Positions 53,710 to 64,000 are shown, numbered from the stretch's first letter. The stretch is DNA of 64,000 nucleotides from Pyropia haitanensis (GCA_008729055.1 SDUX01000004.1:868001-932000); one strand, 5' to 3'. Program-made: numbers and translations. Notes: generated by a model not told the origin, from the letters alone.

Positions 53710-54356
53710 AGGGGGTGGAGGGTGGGGGGGATGGGGGGAGAGGGGGTTGCAGGCGCGGCAGCTCGGGGACCCGCGCGTCAAGAAACGGGGTTTTGTCGGG
53801 CGGGCGGGGGGGATCTGACCAGCTGGCCAGCCAAAGAAAAAAGTCTCTTGTTCTTTCATGGCCGCCTTTGCGGGCGGGTGGGTGCGCCACGGACGGGAGC
53901 GGCGTTGGGGGTGACCTTGTGGCCAGTGGGCAGCCCGGGGATGAGCGCCTGTTGGGAAAGTCACAGCAAGCCACGCGCGCTGCCTACACTGTTGGGCGGT
54001 GGCGGCGCTCGACGCGGGGGGTCGACGGCACGCGGCGGTGGGGGAGAGAAACGAGACGCTCGGCGTCTGGCCACTGTCAAGAGGAGGCGGCGTCCACCCT
54101 GCAAGAAACGCACTCGCGAGCGGCCCGCCAAGCGCACGAGAATAAAAACCGGAACGCATACCGGATGACTTCCGTACAAGGGGTGCCCGACGCACACGGG
54201 CCACGGCGCCACAAAAAGGAGCGCGCCCCCATCGAGACCTGTTGCAGCAGAGGATCAACACACACACCCGCACATATGCCCATCGCCCCTTGGCACACGT
54301 CCTCCGTCCCCCTGCTTCCCCCTCCGCGTCCCCGCAGCACGCCCGCGCGACGCGTC
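53710..54356. other. Spacer between convergent RUS and CIA30 genes
   Basis: About 650 bases with only shadow ORFs. Presumably it holds both 3' untranslated regions. Confidence 0.5.
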
Positions 54357-56231
54357 TTAAGTGTTCGGCCGCAGCCGCCCCAGCAGCACCGAAATGTCCT
54401 CCGACGGCGTCTGCGCCGTCGGCGCGTACATGCTCTCAAACGCGTCAAACGTGAGGTTGCACGCCCGCGGGTCGAGCAGCGCCTTGACGCACACCTCGGC
54501 CACGTCCGCGCGGCTAATCTTGCGCTCTTGCCGGCCGCCCGTGCCGCCGCCGCCGCCCTCTTCCGCGACCACGTCTTGGGAAACGGACAGCGCCTTTTGG
54601 CCGCCCGGCTGCTCTGTAAACGCCCCCGCCCTCACAATCGTGTACGTAAAGCCCGACAGCCGCAGCGCGTCCTCGGCGCGCGCCTTCCACGCCGCCCGGT
54701 CCGACGCGTCGGGCTCCACCTCCTGCGCCACGTCCGTGATGGTGGGAGTGACCGCCGCCCGCGACGACACCTCCACCGACGAGAGGAGCACAAAGTCGGG
54801 CTCCTCCTGCGTGCGGTACGTCTTGATATGGTCCATGGCGAGGTAGAACTGGCCATCGTCCTTCTCGGGCGCCACTTCGGGCTTGGCGTACTGCACGGCC
54901 ATCTGCACAATGTCGCTGCGGTCCAGCTCGGGCACGTCCTCCAGCTCCGCCGCATCCTCCGCCTCCCCTCCCGCTGCGGCGTCCTGCCCCTCCTCGCCAC
55001 TCACCGCTGCCATGCCAGAGGCCGAGCGCCGGCTGGGCTGCTGCCACGGCGAGGCCGTCCCCGCCGCGTACGGGGCAAACTCGGAAAACGGCAGGCGGAC
55101 GGTCAGCCACTTGTTCTTGACCGTCCCAAACGTCGCCACGTACTGCACGCCCCGCGCGGCGGCGGCACGGGTGCGGAGGACGAGGCGGTAGCGCTTGCCA
55201 TTCCCAATGACCCGCAGCACCAGCCCCGAAAAGCCCGCCAGGTTGTACCGCCGCGGCGTGCACTTGGCCTCCGCGACGCCCTCGTACACGTCAAACACCT
55301 GGCCGAGGAACGCCGCACGCGACGCGCCCGTCAGGGACCACGCCACCCGCGCGGGCCGCGCGGCGAGGCCCATCTCGGACAGCGCCGACGGCGGCTGCAC
55401 GGCGGTCCACGCGTCAAACGCGGCCGGGTTGCCAAACTGGAAGAGCGTGATCTTGGACGACTCGGCCTTGCCAAACTGCTGGTGCCGCGCGTCGTGGAAG
55501 GCGCGCACCAGCCGCGCGACGCCCCCATACTCCACGTCCGCGTAGCCAACGTCGGCGGCGGCCGGGTCTTGATCGGCGGCGGTGCCCCCCCCCCCCGGCG
55601 CCTCCGCGTCGCGCGCATTGACCGCACAGACAATCTTGTCCACCCCCGTGACCGCGTCGAGCAGCGAGTCCGCGTCCCGCAGGTCGCCCTTGACAAACGA
55701 CACGCCCGTGCCGAGCGTGTCGAGCGTGCGGCTGTACAGGTCGCGGACGAGCACGCGCACGCGGAAGCCCCGGAGCACCAGCTTGCGCACGATGATGCGG
55801 CCCGTCTCGCCCGTCGCGCCCACGACGAGCACCTCGGGCGGCCGCGCGCGGTCGTCGCCGAGGAACACGTCCTCCCGCACCGAGTCCAGCTCCGGCGCCA
55901 CCGCCGCGGCTGACTGGGAGGTGGACAGGCCCGACAGCTGGCGGAGGCCGCCGACCAGGTCCCGCAGCGAGGACAGCGCGTTGGGCTTCTTCTCATCGCC
56001 CGACGGCGGCCGCGGCGCGTCGCCCTTGGCCATGGTCACGGGCGGCGGCGGCCGGCCGCGGCCAGTAGCGGCGGCCGCCGCCCGCCGCGGCGCGGCGGCG
56101 GCGCCCACCGCCGCGCTGCCGGCCGCGGGGCCATGGCGGCACGGCAGCCGGTTGCGGGCGGCGGGGGCGGCGGGGGTGGCCACCGACGGTGGGGGCACCA
56201 CAAACGCCGGCGCTAATGGCCGGGCACCCAT
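54357..56231 (-). CDS. NAD(P)-binding Rossmann protein with CIA30 domain, plastid type
   Basis: 624 residues. It has an atypical SDR (NmrA-like) fold split by a CIA30 domain, as in plant and algal plastid proteins: VLVVGATGETGRIIVRKLV at about residues 130-150 is the dinucleotide-binding loop; CIA30-type sequence with FQFGNPAAFDAW, ASRAAFLGQVFDVYEG and FSGLVLRVIGNGKRYRLVLR runs from about 240 to 400; the Rossmann fold resumes at DFVLLSSVEVSS and FTYTIVRAGAF near 490-550. CIA30 domains are known from complex I assembly; the plastid members' role is less clear. The start at 56231 (GCACCATGG) gives a basic leader with AFVVPPPS, the Phe motif seen in red-algal transit peptides. An in-frame ATG at 56459 would add 76 residues and is the alternative. 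Confidence 0.88.
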   Translation of the reverse strand: MGARPLAPAFVVPPPSVATPAAPAARNRLPCRHGPAAGSAAVGAAAAPRRAAAAATGRGRPPPPVTMAKGDAPRPPSGDEKKPNALSSLRDLVGGLRQLSGLSTSQSAAAVAPELDSVREDVFLGDDRARPPEVLVVGATGETGRIIVRKLVLRGFRVRVLVRDLYSRTLDTLGTGVSFVKGDLRDADSLLDAVTGVDKIVCAVNARDAEAPGGGGTAADQDPAAADVGYADVEYGGVARLVRAFHDARHQQFGKAESSKITLFQFGNPAAFDAWTAVQPPSALSEMGLAARPARVAWSLTGASRAAFLGQVFDVYEGVAEAKCTPRRYNLAGFSGLVLRVIGNGKRYRLVLRTRAAAARGVQYVATFGTVKNKWLTVRLPFSEFAPYAAGTASPWQQPSRRSASGMAAVSGEEGQDAAAGGEAEDAAELEDVPELDRSDIVQMAVQYAKPEVAPEKDDGQFYLAMDHIKTYRTQEEPDFVLLSSVEVSSRAAVTPTITDVAQEVEPDASDRAAWKARAEDALRLSGFTYTIVRAGAFTEQPGGQKALSVSQDVVAEEGGGGGTGGRQERKISRADVAEVCVKALLDPRACNLTFDAFESMYAPTAQTPSEDISVLLGRLRPNT

Positions 56232-56529
56232 GGTGCGGCAATGGGCGTTGGGGGGGGGGGGGGGGGGGTGGCGGCGGGCCACCAAGAGAGCGGGCGTCGG
56301 CGTGGCAACGGGCCGGGCAGCGCCGTGCCGTGGAGAGGCGGCGGAGGCGATGGCGGCGGACTGACGCGACACGGTGCGGCGGAGGCGGCGAGATGTAGGG
56401 CTACCGCGCAGGCCGCCGAGCAAGGTCTGGTGGCGGGTGGCGGGTGGTGGCCATTGCATCTCCGCCGAGCCACGTGGCGCTTGCGACGCGGGCACCCCGG
56501 GTACGTGGCTTCCACTCGCAGCCCGTACT

Positions 56530-56588
56530 ATTGGGTGGATATCACCAATGGAATCAATCGGTCGAGCAGTGGATCGATGGGTACCAAT
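56530..56588. promoter_or_regulatory. CCAAT cluster upstream of the CIA30 gene
   Basis: Three sites (56530 ATTGG, 56545 CCAAT, 56584 CCAAT) in 59 bp, 70-130 bp upstream of the ATG at 56459 and about 300 bp upstream of that at 56231. Confidence 0.4.
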
Positions 56589-56899
56589 CGTGTGGGTGCC
56601 TGCTCGGCGCTGCGATGCCCGGCCTCCCCCCAAAAAAATAAGAGCGCCTCCTCCCCACCGGGGGTGTGTGGGGTGTGCTGGGTGCACCGCGATGGACGCA
56701 ACAAACACGACCGCCCCGCCGCCCGGCCTGCCCGCCCCGCCCGCCCATCGTCACCACCAGTGGCGGCGGCGGAGCCAGCCGCGCACCCCCCCCCCCCCCC
56801 CACCTTCCCCCCCTCCCCCCCCCCCCGCGCCAGCCGCCACCGCTCCCGCGCGGCGCCCACCGCGGCCATCCCATCTGGCAGCGGCGCCATGCCCGCCTC

Positions 56900-58111
56900 G
56901 GCGCGCGCGCGGAGCGGCGGCGGCAGCGCCGCCCAGCCGCCCACCCGCGTCGCGACCACCCGCGTCACGCACGTGGCCGCCGGCGAGTACCACGCGGGGC
57001 AGCCGCCGACGCGCGTCCAGCGGAGGCTGGCCGCCGCCGCCGTCGCCGCCGTCGTCGCCGTCGCCGTGCCGCCGGCGGCGGCGGCACCCCCGCCGTGGCC
57101 GCCAAACAGGGCGCGGGCGAGGCCGCCAACGCCCCGGGGGGGGGGGCGGGGAGCACCACGTACTCCTCCCAGCACGGCGGCGACGCGCCCGCCCGCGCGT
57201 CGGGCCGCGACGAGGACCGCCGCCGCGCGCGGCCGGGGGTGTAGAGCGTGTAGCTGGTGGGGGTGGCGGTGGTGGTGGCCACCGCGGCGGCGGCGGTGGT
57301 GGCGGCGGCCGCCGGCGGCGGGTCGACGGTCAGGGTGGGCACCTTTGGGAAGAGCCCGCCGTGGCCGCCCGCGCCGAGGCCGACGCCGCCCCCCGCGGCG
57401 CCGCCGGTGGGCACCAGCGGCCGCCCCGCCGACGCGTGCACGTGCCCCGCCGCGTCGAGCGCCCACACCACCGCCGACGGCGGGCCAACGACGCCACGCA
57501 CCCGCCGCGGCGGCGCGCCGGGCGCGTGGCGCCAGGCGGTGAGGAAGTCGCCCGTCACGGGGTCGGTGTACCAGTGCGCGCGGCGGCCAACGGCGACGGC
57601 GTAGGCGGCCCAGGCGGCGGCGGCGGCCACGCCGTCGCCGCGGCGGCCGCCGCTGCCGCTGCCGCCGCCGCCGCCGCCGCCGCGGGCGGCCTCCCCCCCC
57701 CCCCACCGTCCGGGGCGGCACCCAGCGTCAGGCCACCGCCGGCTGGCTGCCGCAGCACCCCGCCCGTATCCGTTGCCAGGGGCGTGTCGGGCGTCACCAC
57801 CGTCGGCGGCGTCAGCGCCGCCGTCACGTGGACGCCCTGGATGCGCGCGAGGAGGCGGCCGCTGCCGAGCGCGGTGACCGTGCCGGTCGCGTGGTAGATG
57901 GCGGGCGCGGCGGGGGTGGCGGCGGGGGGGGTGCGCGCCGAGAAGAGGGCGCGGAAGGTGGGGAACGTCCACGGGCCAGGGGGGGGGGGGGGGCGACGAC
58001 GGGGGGGGGGGGGGGGGGGGGGGCGCCGTCGGGCGCCAGCGGCGACAGCCGGGAGGCGACGGCGGAAGCGGACGGCGGGGGGGACCGCCGTGTGGAAACG
58101 GAGGGAGCCAT
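56900..58111 (-). CDS. DUF1838-like protein, frame changes at homopolymers
   Basis: Starts at the ATG 58111 (MAPSVSTRRSPPPSASAV). After Pro-rich sequence with C runs, three coding-like segments lie in different frames: TFPTFRALFSAR and AIYHATGTVTALGSGRLLAR (about 57980-57850); HWYTDPVTGDFLTAWRHAPG and YTLYTPG...CWEEYVVLP (about 57580-57160); and GGCPAWYSPAATCVTRVVATR (about 57010-56950). The order agrees with DUF1838 proteins of plants and cyanobacteria (a G-V-Y-like start, YLDPVTGEVL-like centre, WEEW near the end, P-x-Y-x-AP tail). The function of the family is unknown. The shifts fall at C or G runs of eight or more bases, where sequence error is common. The stop codon is not certain; the last frame stays open to 56528. 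Confidence 0.5.
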
Positions 58112-58391
58112 GCCGTGCCGCGATGATCAGCAGGGCGGGGTCGAAAGAGGACAAGGACGGCGGGCGTCGGTTGAGGGGGGGGGGTGGAGGCGGGGGGTGG
58201 CGGCCGATGCTCGGCCACGCTGGGGGCGTCAGGCAGCATCGGCAGCGGCATGGGTGAGAGGGCGCGGGGAACGAGGCAGCGCCGCCGTCGAGGACGATCA
58301 CAGGCATCGATAGCACACTTGATCCGATAATTCTATGTACTTGACAGAATCGAATCTTGTAAAGATCGCCGAATGGCCTTGATGACCTCTG

Positions 58392-58469
58392 ATTGGCCAA
58401 TAAGACGTACAGACATGTTTTGGTGTCTAGACCATCATTGGACCACGTCCTTGGAAGAAAAATCATTGG
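58392..58469. promoter_or_regulatory. CCAAT cluster upstream of the DUF1838-like gene
   Basis: ATTGGCCAAT, an overlapping pair, at 58392-58401, and ATTGG at 58437 and 58465: four sites in 78 bp, about 280-360 bp upstream of the ATG at 58111. Confidence 0.4.
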
Positions 58470-59868
58470 CCGAATGACAAGTGTCAGCGTTTCATCTGTC
58501 AAAGTGATGAGCAACGACGTGGGCTCGAGTGGATGGCGGGCCCCATGTGCAGTCGCAATAAATACACACACAAACGACCGCGCATGACCGCCTCTTCCGC
58601 TTCACCTTGGAGGGACCGACATGCAACACTTGGTGCATATCGTGCCTGTTCCCATGGACGTGCTCAGCGAGGCCTGGTGCAACAGCAATCAACAGCCGAG
58701 GCGGCAGAGGTCGCACGCCCCGCTGCGACGCCGTCGGCGGAGCGGACAGTGGGGGAACCCCAGTGAATTTGCGCCGAGCCGAGAAGCAACAGCTCCCCTG
58801 ACAGTTGACGTCTGCAACCTCACGGAACAGCAGTCCCTCGCTGCACCTGCGGTTGGTTCCGGTCCGTCTCCTCAAGTGACCTCGCGCCCCGCTGTAGGAG
58901 ATCCGCGGGACGGCCGCGTGGTGTGGCGCTTTCTGCCCGTCGTGTACCGTCCCAGCGGTGCCACACCACTTGCTCTCGTTGGCGGAAACCACGCCCGCCA
59001 TGGGTGCGGGGGAGGCCTGTGAGTATATATGCAGTGGCCTGTGACCCATATGCTCTCGGGGGAGGCGTGGACGGGCGCTCTTTCTCGGTCAAAACGGGGG
59101 GTGCCTTGGAGCCGACGCGAGGGCGGCTGTTGACACCGCATTGAACCTTTGCGGCGGGTCCTCCATCCCAGCGCGCTGAGCGTTGCAGGCATGGAGCGCG
59201 CCGCCATCAGTTATAGTCCCTCGCGTCAGCCTCCCCCATCGTCGGCCTCACCGCACGTCGGCCCTCTCTGCGACTTCGTGTCAGGGCAGCTCCCGCCGTA
59301 CCCTCCCTTCCCGTGGGGTCTCCAGCTGTTGCGAGCGGCGCCCCGTGAGCGACGTCGCCGCGCATGGGAAGAGCAGGGGGCCACAGACGGGGGATGGCGC
59401 GCTTCCGTCTGACGGCGTGCCCCCCGTGGATTTTTTTGTGCATTGGTCGTACGGGTGGCGAGGCGCCGTGGAGACCTGCGTAAAGAGACGGCGCGGGCGG
59501 TCCCACCCTAGTCTGCTGAGGCGCGCCTGACCGTGTGTGCGTGCGCACGTGGGAGGACTGGTGGCCGTCTGGGCGGTTGAAAAGCGCAGCCGGGCTGGCC
59601 CACCCCGCGTCCCGCCCCTCGCAACCGCCCTCCATCCGCCGCTCCGACGAGCACCGCGCGCAGTAACGCCTCTGACAGGCCGTGCTCCGGAAGCCGACGC
59701 GCGCTCTGCTCTCTCCAGACCTCTTCTTCATTGCCACCTCCACTGCCGCACCACGGCGGGATGTGTAGAGTGGCGGCGCCACAACGGCGGCCCCATTCAA
59801 ACGTGCACCACCGCTCCCCTTCCACCCCCCTAGCCGGTGCTGGTCTCCCTGCTCCCTGCGCCATCGCC
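58470..59868. other. Intergenic region between divergent genes
   Basis: Moderate GC, short ORFs only. It would serve as upstream region for the DUF1838-like gene (minus) and the unknown gene at 59869 (plus). Confidence 0.45.
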
Positions 59869-61444
59869 ATGTCCGTGATGGCCGCGACTCGGCCTTCCTT
59901 CCCTGCCCCTAACGGTGGTGAGCCGATCATGTCCTGGCTGACCTCCCCCCTGGCGCGGCGGCCGTCGCCGCCCTGTGGCCGTGGCGCCTCGCACGGCCAG
60001 CGCCGTCGCAGCGGCTGCCCACCCCGCAGCAGCAGCGCACTCCTTGGCGTCAATGGCGGCGGCGCAGTCTCCCTGACATCCGTCGGCAACGCGGCGGTGA
60101 GCGTGGCGTCCTCGCCACCCCCCGCCCCCGCCACTCTGCAACACCATCCATCCGCGACGGTGGCCGTACCCGACGCACACGCCGCATGGCTCGCCGCCGC
60201 CTCCGTGCGGTACAATGACGGGCAGGGGGGGGTGGCACTGAACAAGACCGCCCGCAATGCGGTGGAGTGGGCCGCCGCCACGCAGTCGGTGGAGGCGGTG
60301 CTGGTGGCGGCGGCAGCCAAGCGAGGCGCCCCGCTGGGCGGCGCGGCGACAGCAGCCGGTGCGCGCTGCGGATGCGCCGGCGTGGCCGAGGGAGGGGACC
60401 GGCCGTCTGACGCCGGCGACGACGTTGCGGCGGCTGCGGCGCGGCCGCAGCCGCCGGCAACGACGGCACGACCAGTGCTGAGCGTGCGGCTAGCGTCGGC
60501 GCCGCTGCAGTTTGTCGATGCGGTGGCCGCGCGGCTGGGTGCTAGGGGTGGCCATGGCGTCGGCAGCGTTGGCGGCGACGGCGGCGACCGCCGCTCCGCC
60601 GCCCTCGGCCTGGTCCTGACGGCCGTGCGGCGGGCGGGCGAGGCCGAGGTGTTCACTCGCCGCTGGGGGGGGGGCTGCGACACTGCCAGCATTTACGCCG
60701 ACGTGGGAGTTTTTGCTGTTCGTGGGGGGGGGCAAGTGTGGTGAGCCTGTGGGCGATCGGGTGGCGCCATTCCCTGCTTCGCGACCGCTACGTGGCAGCT
60801 GCCGCCCATGGGATGCACCCCCACCGGCCTCATCCCTCCCGCGGGCGGCGCAACCACAGCCGCGCCGTGTCCACCGCCACCGTCACCGAGGCGGCCACAT
60901 CGGAGGAGGCGGAGGAGGAGGAGAAGAAAGAGGAGGGGGACGCGGCATCGGCGGCGCGCCTCGTCGCCGTGCTCTGGGGGGTGAGCCTGCTTGGTGGGGA
61001 GGGGCTGGTGTTTGTGGCGCGCCCGCCGAGGGCGGAGGGGGGGTACGGGGGAGCGACGTGGACGGCGGCGACACCCCCACCGTCTGGAACGACGAGGAGT
61101 ACGAGGCCGACAGCAACGGCGGCGCCGGCGGGCGCAGCGGCGGCAGTGACGCGGGCTGCGTCGCCGCTGCCGTCGGCCGTGCCCATCGCCGCGGCCGACG
61201 CGGCTGCCGCCGCGTGGCGGCGACGCGGGCGGGGGGGAGAGGGCTGCGGCTGCCGCGGCGTCGGCGTCGGCGGCGGCGACGGCGACGGCGGCGACCCCAA
61301 CCCGCCACCACCCGTACGGGACCTCCCCTCCCCCTCTTGCACCGTCGGGCGCGTCCCCAACCGGCCGCGGATACGGCGGTGCCACGGCGGTGCCGCTTCA
61401 TGGGCGACCATGGCTTTGAACACCTGTTCCGTGCCGGCCTCTGA
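59869..61444 (+). CDS. Unknown protein, Ala-rich, frame changes at G runs
   Basis: The ATG at 59869 follows a C/T-rich leader (GCCATCGCCATGTCC). The first frame is open for 292 codons, with a basic Ser/Pro/Arg-rich start that could be a targeting leader and later segments such as AWLAAASVRYNDGQGG and LNKTARNAVEWAAATQSVEA. At the G8 run near 60725 it would stop; sequence in the next frame, VVSLWAIGWRHSLLRDRYVA, looks like its continuation, followed by an acidic patch EEAEEEEKKEEGD and, in a third frame, DTPTVWNDEEYEADSNG; the likely end is FMGDHGFEHLFRAGL at 61444. No family was recognised. The frame changes could be decay, introns or sequence error. Confidence 0.4.
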
Positions 61445-62449
61445 TTGGGTACACTCCGACGGTTGTTGACAGTCGCGGCGTGGGAGATTTTCAAAAAGGG
61501 CCGCGCAAGATTGACAGACTTGCGGACGCAAGCAGACTCCACACAAAAATCTTGCTCGTCCAAGCGGACTGGCATGCCTGCAAGGGGCTCCGCAAAGGAA
61601 GAAGCAGGTTTTTTTGAGACCGTTTAGCATGCACTGCGCTGGCGGTGCCGGTGGCCAACGTCGCCGGCGCTGCCCCTCGTCGGGCGCGGCGGAGTGTCTG
61701 GCGTTGGAGCCCCGCAGGGCGGATGTCGACGCAAGTCAGCAGCGCAGTGGGGCTCAAACGGGATCACGGCCCGGCCCGGTTTTTCTTCCCGAACGGCCTT
61801 CCAAGAACTTGCAGCGCCTCTCACAGGCCTTCTCAGGGCCGATAATGACTGGCAAGTCACGTCTTGACCAGTGGAGTACAACATCCGAACTTTTCGAGCC
61901 ACACATGGGAAGGTAGGCCATGAGCTGGACTCTGCTGTCGTATATGATGTGTAGACGCAGTTGGTACTCCTCCCTGTACGACCATCGATGCGCATACGAG
62001 CGCGCAAGAACCTTGTCGAGACCACGCAAGACACTACTGACTGCAAGCACCTGTTGCTCATCGGCGCAACCGGGCCCGACCAGCACCAACTCTTTGCTTC
62101 TGAGGGATGGTGACCAGTGATGAAGACACCGTGCTGGGCCTATTCTACCGCACGGACGGACCCCCGCACCAGCGTGCCTTCTAGTACAAAGCAACGACGT
62201 CTGTTCATATCAAGAAAGTTGCTCAGAGGTGCGCAAAAAGCTTTCTCCAGCAAGCAGAAAAAAAGCAATGAGGAAGATTTTCGCAAGATTAAACGAGTTC
62301 GCGCAACCAATCGGTGAACCCCGTTTAGGTCCCACTGAGCAGGGTCGGCCAACCCAGTCGACCGTGTTCTGTCCGGCGGGCTCATTACGTTTCTGGCACG
62401 ACGCTTGCGCAGAGAAGCGGCCGCACGCCCATGGTGATACGAAAATTAT
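61445..62449. other. Intergenic region, lower GC
   Basis: No gene assigned. A CCAAT box occurs near 62309. The composition falls towards the TATA box at 62450. Confidence 0.45.
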
Positions 62450-62457
62450 TATAAATA
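62450..62457 (+). promoter_or_regulatory. TATA box of the small membrane-protein gene
   Basis: TATAAATA, 208 bp before the ATG at 62658, in an A/T-rich patch (AAAATTATTATAAATACC). Confidence 0.6.
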
Positions 62458-62657
62458 CCTTATAACTCAATACTCGAGTAGACACGTGGTCCTTTTGCTT
62501 TTGTCCTTGCGTTCGTGGGGCCACCTGCACCCACATGCCCAACTCGCCTTCTCTCCCCACCCGACCTCCCCAACGCGATCCTTTTCCCCACGCGCCTCCC
62601 CTTGTTGTCCCTGTGACGTTTGCCGTGTTTCGAGGTTCTCAAGTCACCCCAGCAACC

Positions 62658-63324
62658 ATGGTCGTCGACCGTTCTGGCACCAACCGCATGCCGTGGGCGT
62701 CGCTGGCACGCGTATCGCCCACCGTGCAGGTGGCCGGCGGGGTGGCTGCCATTATGGGCGCCGCCGCCGTCATGTGGTCGTACCGTCGCACAGTAGGTAT
62801 GTTTCTCTGCGTGGGGTGTTTTTCTGGGCTCCCTTGTGGTTCTGTTACGGTGACGTGGCGTCGGTGGCTCGGCCCGCACTGGACCATTCCCGTGACGCCC
62901 GCAGCAGAGGCGGACCAGTCGTTTGGCGGTCTCTCGGGTGTATACCAGCAACGAGCCCGTGTGCTGTTTATCTTGCCGTATCCCCTGGAGTGGTCGGCTC
63001 GCTTGCCAGCCAGTGCTGGTGGTGGAGTCGTCGCTGTCCATGCTGCTGACGGGTACTGTGTGTGTGTGTGCTGGTGGTCACTGTATGGGGCGTCTCTGCG
63101 CCCTGATTATCCGTCGCCATTGTCTCGATGTCCCTCCCCGGATCCGTCCTTGTCGCGCTCGACGCGCCGCCCTCCCGACACTCCTTGTCGCAGGCACAAC
63201 GCCGCGCACTGTCAATGCCGAGTGGCGGGCTGCCCGAGCCAAGATGGACCTATCGAAGGAGCGCGTGGCAGGGGATCCGGTGGAGGTCAACCCCATCCGC
63301 CATGCGGGAAAGCAGAAGCTGTGA
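62658..63324 (+). CDS. Small single-pass membrane protein, two exons
   Basis: Exons 62658-62796 and 63194-63324 give 89 residues; the intron starts GTATGT and ends CGCAG, and the phase-1 junction joins RRTV to TTPRTV through a Gly. The N-terminus is MVVDRSGTNRMPWASLARVS, then one hydrophobic segment VQVAGGVAAIMGAAAVMW (about residues 22-40) stopped by YRR. The rest is soluble and charged, with NAEWRAARAKMDLSKERV and NPIRHAGKQKL at the end. Size and layout resemble small accessory subunits of inner-membrane respiratory or import complexes, but no family was recognised. The start context AGCAACCATGG is good. A TATA box and a CCAAT box lie upstream. Confidence 0.65.
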
Positions 63325-63723
63325 GACGCACCCTGCTTGTTTCTTGTCGGCGAATGGATGGAGTGTATCGTTCCGCCATGCACGCCCGGCGACTACAGTG
63401 CTGAGAGGGAGGAAGGGTGGGGCCGCGGGTGCGATTTGTACCTATATTCATTGTTGGGGCCGAGTCGGCGGCGTGTGCGTGGGATGATGTGTGAGCGAGG
63501 GAGTGGTCGCGCAGGAGGCCTGCTGGTAGGAAGTTGTGGCTCATTTGCTTGGTGGGGTTGTGTAGGCCCCCCCTGTTGAGAGCGAGCATTTTGTGGGCCG
63601 CTGATGGCACTGTTTTTTTTTTTTTATTGCATGGCGCTTGTCTGCAATGTTTCACTGCCCTAAGTCACCACCACCAGCCAAGACTGCATGCGGGCAGAAA
63701 CGGACGTTGAAGGAGGGAAAACA
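63325..63723. other. 3' region of the small membrane-protein gene
   Basis: No gene seen. A T14 run lies near 63613-63626. Confidence 0.5.
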
Positions 63724-64000
63724 TCATACATAACTGTTGGTGAAGGGGTCGGGGCGGCCACGCGGTGCCACCGGGGTCAACCGCCTGGTGGCCGCCCGGA
63801 GGGGGCGAAGCCGAGTTGCCAAAAGAGAGCGCACGTTGGCGCGCAGCGACCGACGCCAAGGAAAAAGCAGGCTTGTGTACCCGTGCGTCCATAACGGGGA
63901 CGCTCCCGTCATCTTTACATCAGCCCCCAAAGAAGGGCACCAGGCAATCACCAGGTCACCATCGCGCCCCGTGACCGTGTCCAGCAGATGCACCCCGCTC
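63724..64000 (-). CDS. Possible 3' exon of a gene running off the window
   Basis: An open minus frame of 89 codons or more enters from the right edge with HLLDTVTGRDGDLVIAWCPS, which reads like coding sequence, and then becomes Arg-rich before the stop. It may be a terminal exon or a retained intron. No family was recognised. Confidence 0.2.
   Translation of the reverse strand, partial: SGVHLLDTVTGRDGDLVIAWCPSLGADVKMTGASPLWTHGYTSLLFPWRRSLRANVRSLLATRLRPLRAATRRLTPVAPRGRPDPFTNSYV

Noticed and set aside
53628..55913. Plus-strand open frame of 761 codons opposite the CIA30 gene
   Set aside because: Basic, featureless translation; the minus strand carries the conserved Rossmann and CIA30 motifs.
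1..64000. CRISPR arrays, bacterial operons or ribosome binding sites
   Set aside because: No regularly spaced repeats, and spliced genes show the DNA is eukaryotic.

Overview
The window looks like nuclear DNA of a photosynthetic eukaryote with a very GC-rich genome, most likely a bangiophyte red alga of the Porphyra/Pyropia type. The reasons are GC-saturated third codon positions, Ala/Gly/Pro-rich low-complexity stretches inside otherwise recognisable proteins, few and short introns, two plastid-type families (RUS/DUF647 and a Rossmann-CIA30 protein), and a leader carrying a Phe-Val-Val-Pro-Pro motif near its start, as red-algal plastid transit peptides often do. The lineage is an inference from gene content and base composition. 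No rRNA, tRNA or CRISPR was found.

Layout. 1-1434: 5' part of a COG0523/CobW metal-chaperone GTPase (minus). 3233-4496: three-exon calmodulin (minus). 7409-20575: a hAT-type transposase gene split by an 11.0 kb Ty3/gypsy chromovirus (8308-19337). That element has apparently identical 643-bp LTRs, a CTGT target duplication, a textbook -1 frameshift signal between gag and pol, an extra DIRS/Dam-like domain at the end of pol, and a broken antisense gene before the 3' LTR. 22599-25408: CWC24/RNF113A-type splicing factor, then a two-exon MED21-like Mediator subunit. 27478-27960 and 49681-50195: two LEA-like paralogs pointing away from each other.

Between those paralogs lies a block of lower GC bounded by 30-bp imperfect inverted repeats (28695-47604, about 18.9 kb). 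It encodes a four-exon Plavaka/Tnp2-like transposase (1183 codons), a three-exon gene for a large unknown protein (RGG-like N-terminus, acidic tail), and two orphan ORFs. This is the best candidate for a previously undescribed system: a cargo-carrying DNA transposon that apparently inserted into the shared upstream region of a head-to-head gene pair.

51871-53709: RUS/DUF647 protein. 54357-56231: Rossmann-CIA30 protein. 56900-58111: DUF1838-like protein. 59869-61444: unknown protein. 62658-63324: a small single-pass membrane protein in two exons. Several GC-rich genes change reading frame at homopolymers of C or G; this could be sequence error or real decay, and the sequence alone cannot decide.

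Shared signatures: nearly all inferred introns start with GTACGT in host and transposon genes alike, three genes have a TATA box about 175-210 bp before the ATG, and clusters of CCAAT boxes lie upstream of several genes.
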